Below, in pieces: positions 20,703 through 28,731 of a DNA stretch of 64,000 bases (position 1 is its first letter; each line of letters begins with the position of its first letter). The notes below the pieces were generated by a model. It searched no databases, was not told where the DNA came from, and saw only the letters and a program-made list of their open reading frames with translations. The position numbers were made by a program, and so were the translations under genes. Source of the stretch: Paracoccus spongiarum (GTDB taxonomy: Bacteria > Pseudomonadota > Alphaproteobacteria > Rhodobacterales > Rhodobacteraceae); the NCBI RefSeq assembly GCF_030732095.1, contig NZ_JAVAMQ010000006.1, positions 1 to 64,000 of the forward strand, read 5' to 3'.

Positions 20703-21290
20703 GTGGACCGCACCCGCATCGTGCGCTGGCTGCGCGTGCTGTTGCCGCTGATCGCGCTGGCGATGCTGTCGACGATGTTCCTGTTCTCGCGCCAGCCCGG
20801 CACCGCGCCGCAGATCCCCTACACCGAGGTCGATGCCGAGGCGATGGCGCGCGAGCCGCGCGTGGTCGCGCCGCAATATTCCGGGGTGACGGGCGATGGC
20901 GCAGAGCTGTCGCTGACCGCGCGCTCGGCGGCGCCCGCCCGCGACGGCCGCGACGGGGCGGCCAGCGACCTTCATCTGGACTGGCGGCGGCCCGACGGTC
21001 TGCGCGCCGAACTGACCGCGCCGGATGTCGGGATCGGCGACGATGCGATCACCCTGCGCGGCGGCGTGCGGATGGGCACCTCGTCGGGCTGGGTGCTGGA
21101 GAGCCCCGAGATCGAGGCCGCCACCGACCGCTCGCTGCTGGCGGCGCGGGACGGCATAAGGGCCACTGCGCCCTTCGGCCAACTCAGCGCCGGGGCGATG
21201 GAGCTTGCCCCCGCCGAGGCGTCGGCGGATGGCGCCGCCTCGGCAGTCTTGCGCTTTTCGGACGGCGTTCGTCTGCTATACCAGCCCTGA
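20703..21290 (+). CDS. lptC: LPS export protein LptC
   Basis: 195 residues. Membrane-anchored periplasmic bridge that hands lipopolysaccharide from LptBFG to LptA. One transmembrane segment (about 8-26) is followed by a beta-jellyroll-type domain with PQYSGVTGDGAELSLTA and repeating GG/GWxLESPE strands. Start is GTG at 20703. It matches the LptC/YrbK family by layout and position rather than by a strict motif. In order between kdsD and lptA. Confidence 0.9.
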   Translation: MDRTRIVRWLRVLLPLIALAMLSTMFLFSRQPGTAPQIPYTEVDAEAMAREPRVVAPQYSGVTGDGAELSLTARSAAPARDGRDGAASDLHLDWRRPDGLRAELTAPDVGIGDDAITLRGGVRMGTSSGWVLESPEIEAATDRSLLAARDGIRATAPFGQLSAGAMELAPAEASADGAASAVLRFSDGVRLLYQP

Positions 21291-21309
21291 GCCACGGAAG
21301 GACCCTCCC

Positions 21310-21786
21310 ATGCTGCGCCCCCTGATCCTTGCCCTGTCACTGGCTGCCGGCCCGGCCCTGGCCCAGGACGTGGCCTTCGGCGGCATGCGGGCGGATGTTT
21401 CGGCGCCGGTCGAGGTGGCGGCGGACAGGCTGGAAGTCGATCAGGCCGACGGCCGGGCGGTATTCACCGGCAATGTCGTCATCGGCCAGGGCCAGATGCG
21501 GCTTTCGGCCGAGAAGGTCACCGTCGATTATGCCGATGCGGGGCAGAGCCGCATCCGGTCGCTGCATGCCGAGGGCGAGGTGACGCTGGTATCGGGCGCC
21601 GATGCCGCCGAGGCAGAGGAGGCGGTCTATGAGGTGGCATCCGGCACTGTGACGCTGCGCGGGGATGTCGTGCTGACCCAGGGCGGCAACGTGCTGACCG
21701 GCGACCGGATGGTGGTCGACCTGGCCTCGGGGACGGCGCAGGTCGAGGGGCGGGTCCGCTCGATCCTGCAGCCGGGCGGCAACTGA
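21310..21786 (+). CDS. lptA: LPS transport periplasmic protein LptA (OstA-like)
   Basis: 158 residues. A signal peptide ends near ALAQ (residue 18). The OstA domain shows [35 protein letters not shown], repeated as beta strands through [20 protein letters not shown]. It forms the periplasmic filament carrying lipopolysaccharide to LptD. The stop overlaps the lptB start by one base. Confidence 0.94.
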   Translation: MLRPLILALSLAAGPALAQDVAFGGMRADVSAPVEVAADRLEVDQADGRAVFTGNVVIGQGQMRLSAEKVTVDYADAGQSRIRSLHAEGEVTLVSGADAAEAEEAVYEVASGTVTLRGDVVLTQGGNVLTGDRMVVDLASGTAQVEGRVRSILQPGGN

Positions 21787-22535
21787 TGGTCGGGCGCGTG
21801 GTCGAGCGTGGCTCCGGCCTGCGGGTCCGGGGTCTGCGCAAATCCTATCGCAAGCGGCCGGTCATCCATGATGTCTCGGTCGCGCTGGATCGTGGCGAGG
21901 TGGTGGCCTTGCTGGGGCCCAACGGGTCGGGCAAGACGACCTGCTTCTACTGCATCGCGGGCCTGGTGGCGCCCGATGCAGGGCAGGTGCTGATCGACGG
22001 GCAGGACGCCACGCGGCTGCCGATGTTCCGCCGGGCGCGGATGGGCATCGGCTATCTTCCGCAGGAGATGTCGATCTTTCGCGGCCTCACGGTCGAGCAG
22101 AACATCATGGCCGTGCTTGAGGTCGCGCATGGCGATCCGCGCCACCGCCGCGACCGGCTTGAGGAATTGCTGGGCGATTTCTCGATCACGCATCTGCGCG
22201 GGGCGCCCGCGCTGGCGCTGTCGGGGGGCGAGCGGCGCCGCGTCGAGATCGCGCGCTGCCTGGCGTCCGAGCCCAGCTTCCTGCTGCTGGACGAGCCCTT
22301 CGCCGGGGTCGACCCGATCGCCGTGGGCGAGATCCGCGGGCTGGTCCATGATCTGAAGTCGCGCGGCATCGGCGTGCTGATCACCGATCACAACGTCCGC
22401 GAGACGCTGGGGATCGTGGACCGCGCCTATATCCTGCATGACGGCCATGTGCTGATGGCCGGCACCACCGCCGAGATCGTCGCCGATCCCAAGGTGCGCG
22501 AGGTCTATCTGGGCGAGGGCTTCAGCCTTGCCTGA
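21786..22535 (+). CDS. lptB: LPS export ABC transporter ATP-binding protein
   Basis: 249 residues. ATPase of the LptB2FG complex. Walker A is GPNGSGKT near 41-48, the signature [13 protein letters not shown] near 141-153, and Walker [14 protein letters not shown] near 161-173, with the H-loop in [10 protein letters not shown]. Start overlaps lptA. The permeases lptF and lptG are not in the window, as usual for this block. Confidence 0.97.
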   Translation: MVGRVVERGSGLRVRGLRKSYRKRPVIHDVSVALDRGEVVALLGPNGSGKTTCFYCIAGLVAPDAGQVLIDGQDATRLPMFRRARMGIGYLPQEMSIFRGLTVEQNIMAVLEVAHGDPRHRRDRLEELLGDFSITHLRGAPALALSGGERRRVEIARCLASEPSFLLLDEPFAGVDPIAVGEIRGLVHDLKSRGIGVLITDHNVRETLGIVDRAYILHDGHVLMAGTTAEIVADPKVREVYLGEGFSLA

Positions 22536-22583
22536 CCGCGCGAGGGCGCTGGGCGAATTCTTTTCACGGCCCCGTGCGCCCCG

Positions 22584-22612
22584 TTGACAGATCCGATCCG
22601 CTGTCACCAAAT
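22584..22612 (+). promoter_or_regulatory. Candidate sigma-70-type promoter for hpf
   Basis: A perfect -35 TTGACA at 22584-22589 with a weak -10 CCAAAT 17 bases downstream. TGACAG at 22585-22590 is also repeated in inverse as CTGTCA 10 bases further on, which could be an operator. Position fits a separate promoter for hpf-ptsN. Confidence 0.35.
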
Positions 22613-22728
22613 TGAGACATGCGGGTGCGGCATCTCGCCGGACCCCGCCACCCCCGTTTTCCGCCGCGCGCCGGCTGTCTTGAACGGGTCGGCGCAGCGG
22701 AAAGACGGGCAACCGGAGAGGAATGACG

Positions 22729-23304
22729 ATGCGCTACACCATCAGCGGGAAACACATTGACGTTGGCGACGCCCTCAGCACTCATGTCAAGACCGAGCTG
22801 GGCGAGACGGTGACCAAGTATTCGCAGCGTCCGACCGACGCCGCCGTGACGTTTTCGCGCGATGCGCATCAGTTCATCTGCGATGCCGTGGTGCATCTGT
22901 CCACCGGCCTGACGGTGCAGGCCCGCGGCTCCGCGACCGAGGTCTATGATGCCTTCGAGGCCTGCCGCGAGAAGATGGACAAGCAGCTGCGCCGCTACAA
23001 GCGCCGGCTGAAGGATCACCACAAGGAACGCGCCGAGCCGGTTGTGTTCGGCGAGGCGGGCAGCTATGTGCTGGCGGCTGACGAGGATGAGTGGGAATCG
23101 AAGGGCAGCGGCCTCGAACCCATCATCATCGCCGAGATGGAATCGCGCGTGCCGACCCTGTCGGTCGGGGACGCGGTGATGCAGATGGAACTGGCCGGAA
23201 CGCCGCTGCTGGTGTTCCGCAACGAGAAACATGGCGGGGTGAATGTCGTCCACCGCCGCGACGACGGCAATGTCGGCTGGATCGACCCGCGCGGAAACGG
23301 CTGA
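22729..23304 (+). CDS. hpf: Long ribosome hibernation promoting factor
   Basis: 191 residues, the long type. The N-terminal domain (about 1-100) starts MRYTISGKHIDVGDALSTHVK and ends in a basic stretch with KQLRRYKRRLKDHHKE that contacts 16S rRNA. The C-terminal domain (about 130-190) with AVMQMELAGTPLLVFRNE dimerises to pair ribosomes. The ATG at 22729 has better spacing from GGAGAGG than the in-frame ATG at 22723. Many proteobacteria have rpoN between lptB and this gene; it is missing here. Confidence 0.95.
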   Translation: MRYTISGKHIDVGDALSTHVKTELGETVTKYSQRPTDAAVTFSRDAHQFICDAVVHLSTGLTVQARGSATEVYDAFEACREKMDKQLRRYKRRLKDHHKERAEPVVFGEAGSYVLAADEDEWESKGSGLEPIIIAEMESRVPTLSVGDAVMQMELAGTPLLVFRNEKHGGVNVVHRRDDGNVGWIDPRGNG

Positions 23305-23334
23305 GGCCGGTCCGCCCGGACCCCAGGACGCGAC

Positions 23335-23359
23335 GCCCCCGGCCCGAGGGAACGGGGGC
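23335..23359. terminator. Hairpin between hpf and ptsN
   Basis: GCCCCCG and CGGGGGC separated by 11 bases. May partly terminate hpf transcription or stabilise the upstream mRNA. No T run. Confidence 0.35.
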
Positions 23360-23385
23360 GAACAGCTCAGGAAAGACGCGCGACG

Positions 23386-23850
23386 ATGCAACTCAGCGAG
23401 ATCCTCAGGCCAGGGGCCGTCCGGTCCCTGGGACAGGTTACCTCGAAGAAGCGACTGTTTCAGGAGATTGCCGATCTGGCGCATGCCGAATACCGGCTGA
23501 ACGCCTCGGAAACGCTGGATGCCCTGCAGGAACGCGAAAGCCTCGGGCCGACCGGCGTGGGGCAGGGGGTGGCGCTGCCCCATGCGCGGCTGCACGGGCT
23601 GGACAAGGTGGTGGGGCTGTTCCTGCGCCTTGAAAAGCCGCTGGATTTCGACGCGGTCGACCGCCAGCCGGTCGACCTTGTCTTTGCGCTGCTGGCGCCC
23701 GAGACAAGCGGGGTCGATCACCTCAAGGCGCTGGCCCTGGTGTCGCGGACACTGCGCGACGCAGACCTTCGGGCCAAGCTGCGCGCCAATGACAACCCGG
23801 CGACGCTGCATGCGGTGCTGGTTGCCGCGCAGGGCATCAAGGCCGCCTGA
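23386..23850 (+). CDS. ptsN: Nitrogen-related PTS enzyme IIA (EIIA-Ntr)
   Basis: 154 residues, a single EIIA domain. The phosphorylated histidine is His66 in VALPHARL. In proteobacteria it receives phosphate from EI-Ntr and NPr and regulates potassium transport, nitrogen and carbon functions instead of importing sugar. It follows hpf by 81 bases, the standard order in this group. Confidence 0.95.
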   Translation: MQLSEILRPGAVRSLGQVTSKKRLFQEIADLAHAEYRLNASETLDALQERESLGPTGVGQGVALPHARLHGLDKVVGLFLRLEKPLDFDAVDRQPVDLVFALLAPETSGVDHLKALALVSRTLRDADLRAKLRANDNPATLHAVLVAAQGIKAA

Positions 23851-23915
23851 ATGGTTTGAATCGGACCGATTCGGCCCTATATTCGAGGGTCCAAGGACCT
23901 GGAGGAGGCCCGACG

Positions 23916-24104
23916 ATGACCAAGCATATCAGCGACCAGCCCCGGACCCAGCATGGCACGAGGCTGCGCGAGTTCACCCGGCAGGAGCGCGAGTCCGGCA
24001 CACATCCCGCCGTCGAGGCGCTGCGGTCGCGCCCGCAGAAGCGCGGCGAGGAAAATCGCAAGGCAGCCGAGTTCCTGCGCATCGAGCGCGAACTGATGAG
24101 TTGA
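23916..24104 (+). CDS. Small conserved-type hypothetical protein
   Basis: 62 residues, very hydrophilic and basic, with no membrane segment or known motif. The start at 23916 has an excellent GGAGGAGG 7 bases upstream and the frame shows normal high-GC third positions, so it is probably real. Follows ptsN by 65 bases and is followed by a strong hairpin. Function unknown. Confidence 0.7.
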   Translation: MTKHISDQPRTQHGTRLREFTRQERESGTHPAVEALRSRPQKRGEENRKAAEFLRIERELMS

Positions 24105-24110
24105 CCCGCA

Positions 24111-24131
24111 GGGGCGGGCAGCGCCCGCCCC
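24111..24131. terminator. Bidirectional terminator hairpin
   Basis: GGGGCGGGC and GCCCGCCCC around AGC, a 9-pair stem. Lies between the convergent small ORF and ilvE and can serve both. Confidence 0.65.
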
Positions 24132-24189
24132 CGGAACGCCCCGCCCGGTCCGGCCGGTTGGCCGCGCGGGCGAGGGCCGCATGGCGCGA

Positions 24190-25059
24190 TCAGGCGCGCA
24201 CCAGCCGTTCATAATCCTCGGCGACCTGGCGGGTCGTCTGGCCCACCTGGAAATGCCAGTCGCCGATCTGGCCCACCGGGGTGACCTCGGCCGCGGTGCC
24301 GGTCAGCCAGCATTCCTGAAAGCCGTCCAGTTCTTCGGGGCGGATGCGGCGTTCATGCACGGTCATGCCCTTGTCGCGCAGCATGCCGATGATCGTCTGC
24401 CGGGTGATACCGTTCAGGAAGCGGTCGGCCTGCGGGGTATGGACCTCGCCATCCTTCACGAAGAAGATGTTGGCTCCGGTCGCCTCGGCGACATAGCCCT
24501 CCCAGTCCATGAACAGCGCGTCCGAACAGCCCTTGGCCTCGGCGGCATGCTTGGACATCGTGCAGATCATGTAGAGGCCGGCGGCCTTGGCGGCGGTCGG
24601 GATGGTCTCGGGCGAGGGGCGCTTCCACTTGGCCACGTCCAGCTTGGCGCCCTGCCACTTCGCATCGCCGTAATAGCTGCCCCATTCCCAGGCGCAGACG
24701 GCCATGCGCACCGGGTTGCGCGCCGCCGACACGCCCATGTCGGGCCCCGAGCCGCGCCAGGCGACGACGCGCAGATAGGCGTTCTCGAAGCCGTTGGCCT
24801 TCAGCACGGCCTCCTTGGCGCCATCGATCTCGTCGGCGCTGTAAGGGATGGGCATGTCCAGCAGGCGACCCGACTCGATCAGCCGCAACGAATGGTCGTG
24901 GCCCTTGAAGATCTTGCCGTCATAGCAGCGCTCGCCCTCGAAGACCGAACTGGCGTAATGCAGCGCGTGGGTCAGCACATGCACCTTGGCGTCGCGCCAC
25001 TCGACCAGTTCGCCATCCATCCAGATCTTGCCGTCGCGATCATCATATGCCGCCGTCAT
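24190..25059 (-). CDS. ilvE: Branched-chain amino acid aminotransferase
   Basis: 289 residues, fold type IV. Last step of leucine, isoleucine and valine synthesis. The cofactor lysine is Lys158 in TAAKAAGLY; HALHYASSVFEGERCY (about 31-46), SEGVAEATGANIFF-like AEATGANIFFV and LNGITRQTIIGM are family blocks. The start at 25059 has GGAGAGAG just upstream; an ATG at 25071 is weaker. Divergent from petP over 155 bases. Confidence 0.93.
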   Translation of the reverse strand: MTAAYDDRDGKIWMDGELVEWRDAKVHVLTHALHYASSVFEGERCYDGKIFKGHDHSLRLIESGRLLDMPIPYSADEIDGAKEAVLKANGFENAYLRVVAWRGSGPDMGVSAARNPVRMAVCAWEWGSYYGDAKWQGAKLDVAKWKRPSPETIPTAAKAAGLYMICTMSKHAAEAKGCSDALFMDWEGYVAEATGANIFFVKDGEVHTPQADRFLNGITRQTIIGMLRDKGMTVHERRIRPEELDGFQECWLTGTAAEVTPVGQIGDWHFQVGQTTRQVAEDYERLVRA

Positions 25060-25214
25060 GTCTCTCTCCATCAGGTTCGGGTTTTCGATTATTTCACCGG
25101 GCCGCCCGAATCCGGCCCATTTGTTGCGCAAGGCTCTTGACGGCTAGCAATCGAATCTTGGAAAGTCAACAAGGCTGCCCTATCAGGGCGGAAACGCACC
25201 GAAAGGATGACAGG

Positions 25215-25733
25215 ATGCAAGGCAAGGCGCGGGTCCAGGCGATGATGGGTGAGGATCTGCTGTTTCTGACGGACGATCAGCTGCGCCGGGGCATCGAGGC
25301 GATGTTCTTCGCCTATCGCGCCTTCACCGCCGATCCCGACATGATCCTGACCGACATGGATTACGGGCGCGCCCATCACCGCGCGCTGCATTTCGTCAAC
25401 CGCGATCCGGGGCTGACCGTGACCGCGCTGCTGGCGGTGCTGGGCGTCACCAAGCAGTCGCTGAACCGGGTGCTGCGCACGCTGATCGATGACGGGCTGG
25501 TGGAAAGCCGGGTCGGCCGCCGCGACCGGCGCGAAAGGCAGCTTTTCCTGACCCCCAAGGGCACCGCGCTGGAACGCCGCCTGTCCGAGGCGCAGCGGGC
25601 GCGGATGCGCGCCGCCTATCGCAATGCCGGGCCTCAGGCGGTGGCGGGCTTCCGGCAGGTGCTGGAAGCGATGATGGACCCCGAGACGCGCGCGCAGTAT
25701 CAGGCCATGAAGGACCTGCCCGAGGATCACTGA
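25215..25733 (+). CDS. petP: MarR-family regulator PetP
   Basis: 172 residues with a winged-helix domain at about 45-125, including VTALLAVLGVTKQSLNRVLRTLIDDGLVE and the wing GRRDRRERQLFLT. Together with the next gene this matches the petP-petR pair of Rhodobacter capsulatus, where it affects growth and cytochrome bc1 synthesis. It is 7 bases from petR. Ligand unknown. The symbol rests on gene pairing and length. Confidence 0.85.
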   Translation: MQGKARVQAMMGEDLLFLTDDQLRRGIEAMFFAYRAFTADPDMILTDMDYGRAHHRALHFVNRDPGLTVTALLAVLGVTKQSLNRVLRTLIDDGLVESRVGRRDRRERQLFLTPKGTALERRLSEAQRARMRAAYRNAGPQAVAGFRQVLEAMMDPETRAQYQAMKDLPEDH

Positions 25734-25740
25734 GAGGCCC

Positions 25741-26457
25741 ATGACCAGCCCCGACACGCATATCCTGATCGTCGATGACGACGAACGCATCCGCGCCCTG
25801 CTGGGCCGGTTCCTGCGCAAGAACGGCTTCATGGTGACGATGGCGCGCGACGCCGCGCAGGCGCGGCGGCTGCTGGCGGGGCTGGAGTTCGACCTCATCG
25901 TGCTGGACGTGATGATGCCCGGCGAGGACGGCTTCTCGCTGACCCGCGGCCTGCGCGAGAGCATCCAGACGCCGATCCTGCTGCTGACTGCCCGCGGCGA
26001 GATCGAGGACCGGATCACCGGGCTGGAAAGCGGCGCCGACGACTACCTGCCCAAGCCGTTCGAGCCGCGCGAACTGCTGCTGCGGATCGCGGCGATCCTG
26101 CGCCGCGTCCCCTCGGCCGAGGTTGCGCAGCCGAAATTCCTCAGCCTCGGGGCGCTGCGCTATGACACCGACAAGGGCGAATTGTGGCAGGGCGACCAGC
26201 CCTTGCGGCTGACCGGCACCGAAACGGCGCTGCTGCGCCGGCTGGCGGCCAGCCGCGGCCAGCCGGTCAGCCGCGCCGAGCTGATCGACGATCTGGGCCG
26301 CGGGGCCGGGACGGCCTCGGGCGAGGAGGGGGACAATTCCGAACGCGCCATCGACGTGCAGATCACCCGGCTGCGCCGCAAGATCGAGCCCGACCCCCGC
26401 GAGCCGCGCTTTCTTCAGACCGTCCGCGGCACCGGCTACATGCTGGTCGTGGACTGA
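25741..26457 (+). CDS. petR: OmpR-family response regulator PetR
   Basis: 238 residues. Receiver domain (about 1-125) with acidic Asp12/Asp13, phospho-acceptor Asp56 in LIVLDVMMP and Lys in LPKPF; winged-helix DNA-binding domain from about 140, with the recognition region SERAIDVQITRLRRKIEPDP and RFLQTVRGTGYML. In R. capsulatus PetR is needed for cytochrome bc1. No sensor kinase gene is adjacent; the partner is the MarR-type PetP instead. Confidence 0.9.
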   Translation: MTSPDTHILIVDDDERIRALLGRFLRKNGFMVTMARDAAQARRLLAGLEFDLIVLDVMMPGEDGFSLTRGLRESIQTPILLLTARGEIEDRITGLESGADDYLPKPFEPRELLLRIAAILRRVPSAEVAQPKFLSLGALRYDTDKGELWQGDQPLRLTGTETALLRRLAASRGQPVSRAELIDDLGRGAGTASGEEGDNSERAIDVQITRLRRKIEPDPREPRFLQTVRGTGYMLVVD

Positions 26458-26494
26458 CTTGCCGCCGGCCGCGCACCCGCCTAGCCTCGCCCCC

Positions 26495-27346
26495 ATGATG
26501 CCCGACCCGACCTATCGCGGAATCGCACTCGACGCCCGGACCGCGCTGGCCCTGCTGGAATGGCAGGCCGAGATGGGCGTGGACGAGCCCGTGCTGGACG
26601 CGCCGCTGGACCGGTTCGAACTGGCCGCGCGCGCGGCTCCGCCGCCGGCCGCGGCGCCCGCGATCGACCTTGCCGGGCCCGCGGCTGCGCCGTCCCGCCC
26701 GGCCGCGCTGTCCGAGGACGCCGGCGCGGATCTGGCGGCCCGCATCGCCAAGGCCGAGGCCTTGGCGGCGGCCGCCGACAGCCTTGCCGCGCTGGCCGAG
26801 GCGCAGGAGGGTTTCGACGGGATCGAGCTGAAGAAGGGCGCGCGGAGCTTCTGCTTTGCCGACGGCAATCCTGCCGCCCGCGTCCTGATCCTCGGCGAGG
26901 CGCCGGGCGACGAGGAGGACCGGCAGGGCCGCCCCTTCGTCGGCCGCGCCGGGCAGCTTCTGGACCGGATGTTCGCGGCGATCGGCATGGCGCGTGACGC
27001 GGTCGACGCGGAACGCGCGCTCTACATCGTGAACGTGCTGGCCTGGCGCCCGCCCGGCAACCGTGACCCGAGCCCGGATGAAATCGGCGTGAGCATGCCC
27101 TTCGTGCGGCGCCACATCGACCTTGCCGGGCCCGAACTGATCGTGCTGATGGGCAACATTCCCTGCCAGGCGGCGCTTGGGCTTCGCGGCATTCTGCGGC
27201 TGCGCGGCCAGTGGACACAGGCCTTCGGGCGGCCGGCGCTGCCGATGGCGCATCCGGCCTATCTGCTGCGCAATCCGGCCGCCAAGCGCGAGGCCTGGGC
27301 GGACCTTCTGTCGCTGGCCGCCCGGCTGGAATCGCTTTCCGTTTAG
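26495..27346 (+). CDS. Uracil-DNA glycosylase, family-4-like
   Basis: 283 residues. Two glycosylase motifs are clear: LILGEAPGDEEDRQGRPFVGRAGQLLD (about 129-155) and the late HPAYLLRNP. The middle WRPPGNRDPSPDE block is also typical of family 4 enzymes. The first 95 residues are Ala/Pro-rich and probably disordered. The four iron-sulfur cysteines of classic family 4 enzymes are not seen: only two cysteines occur, in RSFCF and IPCQ. Likely removes uracil from DNA, but biochemical class is uncertain. Start 26495 or 26498. Confidence 0.85.
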   Translation: MMPDPTYRGIALDARTALALLEWQAEMGVDEPVLDAPLDRFELAARAAPPPAAAPAIDLAGPAAAPSRPAALSEDAGADLAARIAKAEALAAAADSLAALAEAQEGFDGIELKKGARSFCFADGNPAARVLILGEAPGDEEDRQGRPFVGRAGQLLDRMFAAIGMARDAVDAERALYIVNVLAWRPPGNRDPSPDEIGVSMPFVRRHIDLAGPELIVLMGNIPCQAALGLRGILRLRGQWTQAFGRPALPMAHPAYLLRNPAAKREAWADLLSLAARLESLSV

Positions 27347-27402
27347 GTTTCGTTTCCGCATCATGCGCTAACCGGTTCCCGACACAACCCGGATGACCCC
27401 CC

Positions 27403-28731
27403 ATGCGCTTTCTGCTCCGCAGTCTCGGCGGACTGTTCCTGACCTTCCTGACCATCGGCCTGCTGTTTCTGGCCGCGTTCCAGATGTGGCAGGCGGTCAG
27501 TTCGCGCGCCGGCGGCGCCGGTCCCGGGCGCGGCGGCGCCGAACAGGTCTATACCACGCGGCTGCTGAACGTGACGCCGCGGCGGGTGCAGCCGGTGATG
27601 CGGGTGTTCGGCACCGTCGAGTCGCGGCGACGGCTGGAATTGCGGGCCGGGGCGGCGGGCCAGATCGTCCATCTCGACCCTGCCATGCAGGAGGGCGGGC
27701 AGGTGGCGGCGGGGCAGCTTCTGGTGCGCATCGACCCCTCGGCCGCGCAGGCGGCGCTGGACAGCCAGCAGGCGGCCCGCGACGATGCCGAGGCGACGCT
27801 GCGCGATGCGCGCCGGAACGTGCAGGTGGCAACCGACGATCTGGCCGCCGCCGAGCGTCAGGCCGAACTGCGCCGTGCCGCAGTCCAGCGGCAGGAGGCG
27901 CTGGCGGACCGCGGGCTTGGCGCAGGAGCCGAGCGCGAGACGGCGCAACTGGCCGCCTCGGCCGCCGAACAGGCGGTCATCGCCGGCCGCTCGGCCCTGG
28001 CCTCGGCCGACAGCGCGGTCACCGCGGCGGTGAACGCCCTGCGCCGGGCCGAGATCGCGCTGGCCGAGGCGCGGCGTGCCCTCGATGAGACGCGGATCAC
28101 CGCAGGCTTTGCCGGCCGCGTCACGGCGGTCACCGCGGTCGAGGGACGGCTGGTCAGCCTGAACGAACAGCTGGCAGAGATCATCGACCCCGACGCGCTG
28201 GAGGTTCAGGTGCCGCTGTCGCTGGATCAGTATGCGCGGCTGGTCGCCGGTGGCGGGCAGTTGGCGGAACGTGCCGCGACGGTGGTCCTCGATGGCTCGG
28301 CGGGCCGGCTGACCGCAACCGCGAGGCTGGACCGTGCCGCCGCCTCGGTGGCCGAGGGCGCGGCCGGTCGGATCGTCTTTGCCCGCATCCTCGAGGGCGG
28401 CGAGGCGCTGCGCCCGGGCGATTTCGTCAGCGTCGAGATCGCCGAGCCCGAGATCGCAGGCGCTGCACGGATCCCTGCGGCGGCCGTCGGCCCCGATGGC
28501 GCGGTGCTGGTCGCAGATGCCGAGGGGCGGCTGTCGGCCGTGCCGGTCAGCGTGCTGCGCCGGCAGGGCGACGACGTGATCATCGCGGTTCCGGCGGCGC
28601 TGGACGGGGCGCGGATCGTGGCCGAACGCGCCCCGCAGCTGGGCGCCGGCATCCTGGTGCGCGATGCCGCGGCACCGGCGCCTGCGGGCGACCAGCAGGC
28701 GCAGGGCCTGCGGGGGCCCGGAAATGGCTGA
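27403..28731 (+). CDS. RND efflux periplasmic adaptor subunit
   Basis: 442 residues. One N-terminal membrane segment (about 8-27), then the membrane-fusion-protein layout: biotinyl-lipoyl half-motif near 75-105, a long Ala/Gln/Arg-rich coiled-coil hairpin (about 115-220), the second lipoyl half with ITAGFAGRVTAV, and beta-barrel domains to about 410. Couples an inner-membrane RND pump to an outer-membrane channel. Overlaps the pump gene by 8 bases. No TolC-type channel gene lies nearby. Confidence 0.9.
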   Translation: MRFLLRSLGGLFLTFLTIGLLFLAAFQMWQAVSSRAGGAGPGRGGAEQVYTTRLLNVTPRRVQPVMRVFGTVESRRRLELRAGAAGQIVHLDPAMQEGGQVAAGQLLVRIDPSAAQAALDSQQAARDDAEATLRDARRNVQVATDDLAAAERQAELRRAAVQRQEALADRGLGAGAERETAQLAASAAEQAVIAGRSALASADSAVTAAVNALRRAEIALAEARRALDETRITAGFAGRVTAVTAVEGRLVSLNEQLAEIIDPDALEVQVPLSLDQYARLVAGGGQLAERAATVVLDGSAGRLTATARLDRAAASVAEGAAGRIVFARILEGGEALRPGDFVSVEIAEPEIAGAARIPAAAVGPDGAVLVADAEGRLSAVPVSVLRRQGDDVIIAVPAALDGARIVAERAPQLGAGILVRDAAAPAPAGDQQAQGLRGPGNG

